From Ianthella basta (lineage: Eukaryota > Porifera > Demospongiae > Verongiida > Ianthellidae): a stretch of DNA of 64,000 bases. Within the stretch, counting starts at the first letter, position 1. Each line of letters begins with the position of its first letter. The stretch is taken from contig OZ025880.1 of assembly GCA_964019415.1 (NCBI GenBank), positions 3,712,813 through 3,776,812 of the forward strand, written 5' to 3'. Positions 56,486 to 64,000 of this stretch are shown one piece after another. A program made the translations under genes and the position numbers. The notes under the pieces are model-generated. The model was not told the DNA's origin. It saw only the letters and a program-made list of their open reading frames with translations, and searched no databases.

Positions 56486-56512
56486 ATGGGTTGGATAGTG
56501 CGCGAGGCAAAG

Positions 56513-58783
56513 ATGTACGCCTCTTTGCCGTTCTTGCTCCTTGCCTTCTTCTTGCTACCGTATCACTACTCCTCAGCTGTGCCATACAGCTACTCCACTT
56601 ATTATCCGTACCAAGAACGAATTTTTGCAAACGGGGAGCCGATTAATCTGTCCCAGCCGTCTAGGGACCTGGACTGTCGCCAAGAAGGACTGGAATGCAG
56701 CATCATTCTGAACGTGACCTACATGCAGACCATGACTGTGTACGAGTATAACTCTTTTGTGGACAGAGAAGTTGGAGGACGGCGAGGGGACGACGGGTAC
56801 GCCGTCAATGTCACTGCTGACGGCATGCTGCGGTTGATGCTTAGCTCGCCTTCTTATCCCGTTAACGAGTTTCTGTACCCAATATTGGCAGATGGAGAAA
56901 GACGAACGGTGATTGCAATTAACAACCAAGTGCCTGGCCCAACCATCATAGCTAACCAGCGGCAGACTTTACAGGTGACGGTGGTTAACAACCTTGCGCC
57001 GGAGTCCCTTTCTATTCATTGGCACGGGCAGCATGCGGTCGACACGCCCTGGATGGACGGAGTGGCCCAGTTGACTCAGTGTCCAATTCCTTCGTTCACC
57101 AACTTCACTTACCGGTTCACCCTGGATCAGGTCGGGACGCACTGGTACCACGCCCATAACGGCGCACAGCGGACTGACGGACTCCACGGCGCTCTCATTG
57201 TCACAAGCGACTCAGAGTTCGATGGTACAGATGTCAACCCCAGTGAATTTGTGGATCTGCCTGAGCAGCACACTTTGATATTCATCGACTGGCAGGTAAC
57301 TGACTCCATCAGTGTTATGGAAATAATTGCTAGTGGTTCACGGTTTCAAGATCCAATTGATGCTAATCGGGTGTATCTGAACACGCTGACATATGATAGA
57401 TCAGAGGCTGCTCCTATGCCTTTTGTGTCTGGCCTCATCAACGGAGCAGGTTGGCGATACACATCTGCAGCCGACCCACCCTGTACTCGCATAGATGACC
57501 AGAATATTCCACTCGCAGTGTTCGATGTGGAGGAAGGGAAGACATACCGTTTCCGACTCATTGGGGCTCAGAATGCATATGCTTTCCGATTCTCTATCCA
57601 GGGGCACACCATGACTCTACTGTCTTCTGACGGTGTTCCAGTGGAGGAGAAAACAACAACGGGTGGTGTTGATTACATTGTCATCCACAGTGGTGAAAGG
57701 TACGATGTTCTGGTACAGGCCAATTCACCATCACCATCCATTGTCAAAGGCAACTATTGGATGATAGCTGAAACACTGGAGGATCCAGCTCTGCTAACAC
57801 AGAGAGGCTATTGCATCAAAGGTCATCGATCTTATGCACTTCTTCACTACAGACAGAATCCTTACCCTCAGTGGCCTCCCAGTGACACAACTTACAATCC
57901 TACCACCAACCCAAAGTGTGAACAGACTACCTGTTATGCAGCAAACTGTCCCTTCTCAAGATTCCCTGCTGAGTACAATATTGAATGTATAAACGTAGGA
58001 ACCATGCAGCAGAGGGCACCTTTACCCATTCCAAACACAGATGTCAGTGCATCTGCATTCTTTAACTTCGGTTTTGCTGGAGTGACTACTGTTCAAGGAA
58101 GCTCAATTAATGGTCGGCACTTCCTTTTTCCTCCGGGTCCATTAGTGACTCAGTACTCAAGTTTGAGTACATTTTGGAATGACAACATTTGCAGCTATCC
58201 AAGGGGAGAATCAGAAATCCGTGGGCGAAGATGCACCCATACCTACAAAGTAGACACTGGTACAGTTGAACTGGTGCTGATGAACTATATCGTAGGTCAG
58301 CAGATCAGCACAACCCAGGCACATCCAGTTCATCTCCATGGTCACCACTTCCGTGTTGTGAAGATAGGCTATGGGAACTGTACTTCGGGAATATGCTTCA
58401 ACTCTGACATAGAGTGTGGCAATGATTTTTGTGACTACAATGTCAGATGGGCCAGTGGCAGTCGTCCATTCAACACAAACAACGCCACAGCAATGACAAA
58501 GGACACCGTCATCGTTCCTCCTGGTGGCTATGTTGTACTTCGCTTTGAGCGAGACAACCCTGGTTGGTGGTTTCTGCACTGCCACATTGAGCCTCATCAG
58601 TTGGAGGGAATGGCCATGGTCATCGACGAGTCCAGCAACATACCCACTGCACCTACTGACTTTCCTGAGTGTGGCAACTACCCCCGAAATACTTGCATCG
58701 CTTCCTCCTACACTGGCGTAGGCATAGCGCTGGGATGTCTTAGCTTTGTGGTGTTCATGCAGCACATCATGACCTTGCTCTGA
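56513..58783 (+). CDS. Multicopper oxidase (laccase-like), intronless
   Basis: A single exon of 756 aa from the ATG at 56513 (alternative ATGs 56486, 56477). It has a signal peptide (SLPFLLLAFFLLPYHYSSA). All four copper motifs are intact: HWHG, HWYHAHNG, HPVHLHGHHF and HCHIEPHQLEGM, the last with the Met axial ligand, implying a working type-1 and trinuclear centre. Three cupredoxin domains are preceded by an N-terminal extension of roughly 110 residues (Cys-containing, NVTYMQTMTVYEYN). The protein ends in a hydrophobic segment (GVGIALGCLSFVVFM) with no basic tail, compatible with a GPI signal or C-terminal anchor. It would oxidise phenols or metals at the cell surface, reducing oxygen to water. 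The complete lack of introns contrasts with most neighbours. A second copy starts at 63853. Confidence 0.95.
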   Translation: MYASLPFLLLAFFLLPYHYSSAVPYSYSTYYPYQERIFANGEPINLSQPSRDLDCRQEGLECSIILNVTYMQTMTVYEYNSFVDREVGGRRGDDGYAVNVTADGMLRLMLSSPSYPVNEFLYPILADGERRTVIAINNQVPGPTIIANQRQTLQVTVVNNLAPESLSIHWHGQHAVDTPWMDGVAQLTQCPIPSFTNFTYRFTLDQVGTHWYHAHNGAQRTDGLHGALIVTSDSEFDGTDVNPSEFVDLPEQHTLIFIDWQVTDSISVMEIIASGSRFQDPIDANRVYLNTLTYDRSEAAPMPFVSGLINGAGWRYTSAADPPCTRIDDQNIPLAVFDVEEGKTYRFRLIGAQNAYAFRFSIQGHTMTLLSSDGVPVEEKTTTGGVDYIVIHSGERYDVLVQANSPSPSIVKGNYWMIAETLEDPALLTQRGYCIKGHRSYALLHYRQNPYPQWPPSDTTYNPTTNPKCEQTTCYAANCPFSRFPAEYNIECINVGTMQQRAPLPIPNTDVSASAFFNFGFAGVTTVQGSSINGRHFLFPPGPLVTQYSSLSTFWNDNICSYPRGESEIRGRRCTHTYKVDTGTVELVLMNYIVGQQISTTQAHPVHLHGHHFRVVKIGYGNCTSGICFNSDIECGNDFCDYNVRWASGSRPFNTNNATAMTKDTVIVPPGGYVVLRFERDNPGWWFLHCHIEPHQLEGMAMVIDESSNIPTAPTDFPECGNYPRNTCIASSYTGVGIALGCLSFVVFMQHIMTLL

Positions 58784-59227
58784 GCTCTCAATGTCTGCTA
58801 GACTGTTAGGTAGTGTGAGTGTAGGCCACTGTGTAAACTTCACAGATGGGACACTATACAAATATTGTGCACTTAATTAGTATGAGCTATTGACTTGTAT
58901 TCTTGATCAATACAATCACTTGAACACCTGTGTCCATTGAGTTATGGGTAGATGGAGAAAGGCCAGGGATAGCACTACAGTACTGAACACTTGTACTGAA
59001 CTTCCTTATTTGTTATAGCATGCTCTATAAGCATTCCTAATGCACCTGAATACATACATAGCTTGTGATCAGGGGCAGAACATTAATAGTTTATAAAAAT
59101 AGTTCAGAAATCAATCAATCAATCAATGCTCAGTGGACATTGAAATCCCCAGTAGCTAAGAGGTTCAAGGTAAAGAGTAATATATGTACTTGTAAAATTT
59201 AATATAACTGGACATTGCACAAACACA
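58784..59227. other. 3' flank of the multicopper oxidase
   Basis: AT-rich, with an (AATC)n stretch at about 59112-59130. No gene. Probably the 3' UTR of the oxidase and the insertion point of the LINE that follows. Confidence 0.5.
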
Positions 59228-60950
59228 TAATCCACATAGTTTTCATCCTAAAGTCTCAGAAGGGGTCTCTCCTTCTCTTCCTGGGGCGTCCTCTCGGTCT
59301 CTTTCCAATTCCTTCCCCTGTCAGCACCTTTTCCACCACACTTCCCCTCCTGCTCTCCACCTTCTCCTTCCAGCATTATCTCATCCTTTCCACTTTCTTC
59401 AATACCGGTTCTATTCTTAGCTTCTCCCTCACCGTCTCATTCCTGACATGGTCCAACCTAGACACACCTGCAATCTTCCTCAGCGCCCTCATCTCTGCTG
59501 CCTGCAGCCTGAACTTTTCCCTTTCCTTTAGAACCCACGACTCGCACCCATATGTCAGTGTTGGGATCGCCACTGCTTTGAACACTGCTACTTTTGTTTC
59601 CCTGCTGATTTCTCTGCTTTCATACACCTTCTTCATTGCCCCTACTGCTTGCATTGCCATTCCAATTCTCCTTTCCACCTAACTCTCCAGCTTCCCATTC
59701 TCACTCAGCTTTACCCCCAGGTACACAGTCTCTTTAACATTCTGCACCCTTTCTCCCTCAATCTCTAAGTTGCACTCTGTCGGATCCCTACTAAAGATCA
59801 TTGTGTTCGATTTACTCCAATTCACTTGCAGTTTGTGCCTCTTCAATGCCTCATGCAACTTCTCTACATTCCACTTTAGATCCTCTTCACTCTCTGCTAG
59901 TAGCACAGTGTCATCTGCAAACATGGTCAGCTGAACCTGACAGGTGGTTAGGCTAGCTCCTCTTCTAAGTAGGGGAAGAGCCTCCTTCACCACCATGTCC
60001 AGGTAGATGTTAAATAGCCATGGTGACATTGGACATCCCTGCCTTACTCCTCTCTGTACTTTGAACCAATCTGTTGTCTCTTCCCCAACTTTCACTGCAG
60101 CTTCACTGTCCTGGTACAGACCCTGTATTGCTCTCAATAGCCTACCTTGTACCCCATACTTCTTCAAGGCCTCCCACAATCCTGCTCTCCACACTCTATC
60201 ATATGCTTTCTCTAGGTCCAGGAAGGCTGCGTACAATTTCTTTCCTCTCTCTAGCATCTTCTCATCAAGTTGGCGTATCACAAACACATTTTCTGCACAG
60301 CCTCTCCCTGGTCTGAATCCAACTTGCTCTTCCATTAACTTCCCTTCAGTTATGCTTCTCATTCTGTCATTCAAGATCGTCCCAAAAACCTTTCCAGGCA
60401 CACTCAGCAGACTGATCCCTCTGTAGTTCTTGCATGCACTCCTACTACCTTTCTTGTGGATTGGGAACATGATCGCTCTCCTCCAATCTTTTGGTGTCAT
60501 CTCTGTCCTCCACGCAACATTATAGATTGCTGTCAACCACTGTACTGTCACCTCTTCTCCTTCAACATATCACCTCGGATATCACAAACTCCTCCAGCTT
60601 CGCCACTTCTTAGCTTCCCAATAGCCCTCCTGGTTTCTTCCATCAAGATCCTGTTGTCTATTCCATTGTTTGGTTCATCCCTCTCTGTCACTTCTGCACA
60701 ATCCTCCCCTTCATTTGGAACAATTCGATGAAGTGTTCTCTCCATCTTCTCTGCACTTCTTTCTTTCCTGTTAGCAATTCACCATCTTTCGTCTCAATAC
60801 TATCACTTATCTGACACGCCCGTTTTTCCTCTCCTTTCACTTTCTGCCAAAACCTCCTTCTATTGCCAAGGTAGTCCCTCTGCAGCCTCTCCCCCTCTCT
60901 GATCAGATGTTTCTCTTTTGCCTCTCTCACTGCCTGCTTTGCATTCACTG
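59228..60950 (-). mobile_element. 5'-truncated non-LTR retrotransposon (RT and C-terminal domain)
   Basis: Minus-strand frames give a nearly complete RT: FPIHKKGSRSACKNYRGISL, EEQVGFRPGRGCAEN, FLDLEKAYDRVWR, RGVRQGCPMSPWLFNIYLD and FADDTVLL, then a C-terminal block (PTLTYGCESWVLKEREKFR, VSRLDHVRNETVREKL). One in-frame stop (TAG at 59679-59681) and frameshifts near 60550 and 60720 break it, so it is inactive but young. The frame upstream (60688-61023) still carries RRWREHFIELF. The 5' end is cut at about 60945-60950, precisely where the second duplication copy begins. Confidence 0.9.
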
Positions 60951-60978
60951 TAGGTGGTGGTCTGTTGTGCTTGCTGCA

Positions 60979-61258
60979 GGGTGCTTCATTGAAGGAGAGG
61001 GATGCACTGGGGAACTTGTTCATATACCTCAGTCATAGGTGCTGTGTAACACACCATCTATCTTGCATGATGTGCCACTCCTACCTCTGCCTTCACTCAT
61101 TGTGATATCACTTCCTACGTACCTACATTCATAGTTCACCTTCCATTTCCATTTCCATTCTAGAATCTCAATTCACATTTGGAATGTGTCAGGGCGCTAT
61201 GATGTTGGCAGTCTACAGACCTACCTTGAGTGCTGCCAAGAATGGAGTGGGTGCTAAG
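60979..61258 (+). pseudogene. Duplicated 3' end of the nucleotidyltransferase gene
   Basis: Copies of exons 6 and 7 of the 52.9-54.4 kb gene, with splice sites and the stop still recognisable (exon-6 copy about 60981-61039, exon-7 copy about 61165-61258). Substitutions change, for example, Lys to Ile in the LFKYLSH block. Without the upstream exons and promoter it cannot make the enzyme. Confidence 0.88.
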
Positions 61259-62382
61259 CAAGTGGCAGTGGTGTGAACAGGTCTGTCCCAGTGACATCAT
61301 GTGACATCACATCTAATGACAGTGCCGTGTAGTTAAGTAAACAGACACTGTACAATACATAATAATTAAGTTTATATCACACCACTATTATGCACAATCA
61401 ACAAGGGATTACTGTAAATGCACTTTGTACAGCATGTCTATTATGTAACATTTTTTGAGTATAGTGTCACTAGTTGGAAGTGCACGATGTCAAGTCCATG
61501 CTGTCCTGTGCTGGTTGGTTGTCATGGTGCTTAGATCCTTGCTATTCTTGGGTGAAGAATCCCCAGCCCTCCTCAGTTTCCTCAATCTTTGCAAGGTGAA
61601 GTCAAACCCCTGTATGTCAAGATGCTCTCTGGCAGGTTAAAGCTCTCAAACTGTGGCTGCTTACTAATGTGTCTTCGTGAAGGCCAAAAGGTTTGACTGT
61701 GGCAACACCAAATCACTTGGCTCAATCTCTGTTGCCATAGGAACGACCATACATGTCACTGCCCCTTATAACTGCTGCATAACATCACTTTCTGCAAGTG
61801 TCTCAGCATTCCTTGAGCCACCTCAGTTGGTCAACGGTCCTTGCTCTCTCTCTCTCTTCCTCAACACCCTCTTCACAATCTGTCAGTGGCACTCTATCAG
61901 GTGCATCGCTTGCATTCTGTCTGGGCTGCTTCTTGCATGACAAAGACACATATCTTGATGGTGATCACCACCCACGTGTAGGATAGTGGAGGGGATTGAC
62001 TTACTACCTGTGAAAGCTCCCACACTAGTACATACTACTGCTTGTGTACAGTAGCTGATGTTCAATTCTTGGGCAGCCCGAGACATTAGTCACTCTGGTT
62101 CTACAGCCTCCACTACCACTGGAAATGCCATCATTGGTGTTGTTCCCAGGAAACACAGTTTAAGAAAGGTGCACTGGGCCATGGGTCATGTGAGGAGTGG
62201 CTAGTGGATGGTTAGGTGTAGAGAGGTTGTAATGTTTATGTGCACAGTGTAGTACATAGCTGAGTACAGGGAGAGCCTCATATCACACTGATCTTAACGA
62301 CAAACTGCACTGCATGAATCATATCATAAACACAATTGATAGACAAGAACTGAAAAGTATGAGAAATTGTATCACATATGAC

Positions 62383-62730
62383 TTTGACCATAGCAAGATG
62401 CAGACACTATCATGTATTTTGCAGGTGTCTGCATTGAGTCATCTACAGTGTATGAGGTTAATTGCTAAGCTGACATCACTTTCAGTATGCATCTTATACA
62501 TAATACAAAATATATATCAGGGCCCAGTCCCTCCCTAGTCTTGCGTGCCAGCCTCTATTATTGCCCTATAATGACTGACCATAGCAAGATTCAAACACTA
62601 TCATGTATTTTGGATGTGTCTGCATTGAGTCATCTACAGTGTATGATCATAAGCTGGCTATATAAGCTGACATCACTTTCAGTATACATCTTATACATAA
62701 TACATAATATAAATCAGGTGCACTTTGTGC
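62383..62730. repeat. Tandem duplication, about 194-bp unit
   Basis: The block starting GACCATAGCAAGATGCAGAC recurs 194 bp downstream (GACCATAGCAAGATTCAAAC). Both continue through TGTCTGCATTGAGTCATC and a TTATACATAATACA stretch, with small substitutions and indels. Confidence 0.85.
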
Positions 62731-63095
62731 CCAGGCCAGTCCACCCCCACCACATGGTTTTGACTACATGGCTGCAATATAATATTATGTATTATAAGTA
62801 ACTGCCCCCACCACCACCACCACACAGTACAAGTTACGAAATGTGTCTCCAGTATATATATGTGCCAGTGCTACAAGGACAATACCCACCAGTGCAGCCA
62901 CCACCTCCACCACCAGCACAACTGCCACGCACCACCATACAGTCCAAGTTACAATCGCTGTAGCCAGTATATGCACAGAACATACTAGAAAAAAACACCA
63001 CCAGTACAAGTTACACAGGGTCATCGCCACCAGTGCATGTAGAGTAGTTGGGAACATTGCTGGAAGGCCACCTCCACCAGTGCATGTTGCTGATG

Positions 63096-63239
63096 GTACC
63101 CACCATAAGTTCCAGTAGAGTATTTGGGCACTATTGGAGAGTATCATGCGACAAGCAAATGTAACTTCTACCCACTTGCTTGCCACATGATGCTCTCCAA
63201 TGGTGCCCAAATACTCAAATGAAACTTATAGTGGGTAAC
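63096..63239. repeat. Inverted repeat, about 65-bp arms
   Basis: The left arm starting GTACCCACCATAAGTT and the right arm ending AACTTATAGTGGGTAAC pair over about 65 bp at roughly 85-90% identity, with a loop of about 10 nt. It lies in the part of copy 2 that copy 1 lacks. Likely a MITE/foldback or a long hairpin. Confidence 0.85.
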
Positions 63240-63852
63240 AGAATATTTGAAAAGTGCCAAATGATGAAAGCTTTAATATCGTGGCAAGCACATTTCTGCC
63301 AGGCCATCCCATGCTGCTGCCCCATAGGCATTCCTTGTACGGATTCACCCTAGTATGTTGTAGCTTGTACTGTATTTATCTGATTATATTATTTTATGTT
63401 ACCATGTGCTTTGATAGTACTAAATTATGCAAGAAGGATCTTCACTGCCTATGGAGCTAGAATGCACTGTTGACTACTATTGGTTCGGTGAGAAGGTGTT
63501 CTGATCAACAATGAAGTTTGACGGAGAGTCTGCCAGGAGCCAACTCATACCCCGCGCAAGAGCACAGGTCATGGAGATCGAATATCAGAATGCATGGGTA
63601 AGTGTGCTTCAAGTTTTGTGTTCACGTATATGTATGTATGCAGGTGTATGCATGCCACCTTCTGTCTTGCTCAGTGCCTGGAAATCACTGTACCAACCTA
63701 GGCCTAGCACGAGAGGCACCCAGTAGGGCAGGCATGTCGACAGTGGAAACCCCGCCCCAAACCATGCACCCGTAACTATATATGGCGAAAATATCTCCAC
63801 TGCAGTGTGGTCGAGCGTGTGCTGGATGGGTTGGATAGTGCGCGAGGCAAAG

Positions 63853-64000
63853 ATGTACGCCTCTTTGCCGTTCTTGCTCCTTGCCTTCTTCTTGCTACCG
63901 TATCACTACTCCTCAGCTGTGCCATACGGCTACTCCACTTATTATCCGTACCAAGATCGAATTTCTGTAAACGGGGAGCCGATTAATCTGTCCCAGCCGT
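63853..64000 (+). CDS. Multicopper oxidase, second tandem copy (partial)
   Basis: The ATG at 63853 begins the same signal peptide as the 56513 gene and stays open to the window end (49 codons). Differences from copy 1 are few, for example YGYST for YSYST and YQDRISVNG for YQERIFANG. The promoter elements at 63748-63784 are kept. An upstream in-frame ATG used by copy 1's longest frame is GTG here, supporting the start near 63853 (or 63826). The rest lies outside the window. Confidence 0.88.
   Translation, partial: MYASLPFLLLAFFLLPYHYSSAVPYGYSTYYPYQDRISVNGEPINLSQP

Larger units (their letters stand above)
54086..56650. repeat. Segmental duplication, copy 1
   Basis: The sequence from TTCACTGTAGGTGGTGG (about 54086) to the start of the multicopper oxidase and beyond recurs nearly identically from about 60945 to the window end. 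It includes the last two nucleotidyltransferase exons, about 1 kb of non-coding DNA with no clear gene, and the oxidase promoter and 5' end. Between the shared blocks, copy 1 has a foldback element (55469-56102) where copy 2 has about 1.1 kb of other sequence (62330-63425). Confidence 0.93.
61259..63747. other. Non-coding DNA between the pseudogene and second oxidase copy
   Basis: No supported gene. Contains a tandem 194-bp duplication (62383-62730), a CCACCA-rich degenerate repeat region (62800-63070) and a strong inverted repeat (63096-63239), listed separately. The reading frame at 61677-61940 is conserved from 54818 only because the DNA duplicated recently. Confidence 0.5.
60945..64000. 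repeat. Segmental duplication, copy 2 (runs off the window)
   Basis: Repeats the 54086-56650 segment: 60945 to about 62330 matches 54086 to about 55465, and about 63425-64000 matches 56100-56660. The start coincides with a shared ATTCACTGTAGGTGGTGG string next to the LINE fragment. The middle part 62330-63425 has no counterpart in copy 1. Confidence 0.93.

Noticed and set aside
56438-56512. Upstream start of the oxidase frame (M at 56438)
   Set aside because: This ATG overlaps the TATA box, and the upstream Met at 56477 is Val in copy 2. The signal peptide begins at 56513.

Overview
The window reads as nuclear DNA of an early-branching animal, most likely a sponge. Genes have many short exons with GT-AG introns. 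The gene set is metazoan: TEX10, mitochondrial OSGEPL1, and a receptor tyrosine kinase with an ALK/LTK-type glycine-rich ectodomain. Intergenic DNA is AT-leaning and full of degraded retroelements, foldback hairpins and simple repeats. The sponge call is inference; no marker gene settles it. Exon models were built by reading splice sites and checking phase by hand. Five models close in frame over all exons: TEX10 746 aa, the receptor kinase 1111 aa, the GH3 glycosidase 731 aa, OSGEPL1 412 aa and the nucleotidyltransferase 265 aa.

Layout. 1-8 kb: TEX10 on the minus strand (1066-5181), with an unrecognised disordered-protein gene upstream of it on the same strand (5452 to about 7.87 kb). 8-11 kb: gene-poor, with a LINE 3' fragment. 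11.3-29.3 kb: two tandem paralogues with the same ectodomain. Gene A (11.36-14.27 kb) stops after the transmembrane segment. Gene B (20.8-29.3 kb) continues into a tyrosine kinase domain. A decayed CR1/L2-like LINE and a decayed Penelope-like element lie between them. 30-32.4 kb: two more LINE relics and a hairpin. 32.7-39.9 kb: a 20-exon secreted GH3 glycosidase on the minus strand. 41.4-42.5 kb: an intronless D-amino-acid/D-aspartate oxidase with a peroxisomal C-terminus. 42.8-43.2 kb: a CpG-rich, promoter-like block. 43.8-44.4 kb: an intronless stand-alone GIY-YIG protein. 46.1-50.05 kb: a 4-kb minisatellite of 26/27-bp units. 50.3-54.4 kb: OSGEPL1 and a nucleotidyltransferase in a head-to-head pair whose start codons are 17 bp apart. 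54.1-64 kb: a segmental tandem duplication carrying the nucleotidyltransferase 3' end and an intronless multicopper oxidase. The second oxidase copy runs off the window end. A LINE relic and a nested foldback element interrupt this region.

Most interesting points: the kinase-less/kinase-bearing receptor pair as a possible receptor-decoy system; an ALK-type ectodomain on a kinase that does not look ALK-like; the duplicated intronless multicopper oxidase with a conserved compact promoter; the stand-alone GIY-YIG protein; the overlapping OSGEPL1/nucleotidyltransferase start region; and a set of near-perfect hairpins of miRNA or foldback-transposon type.
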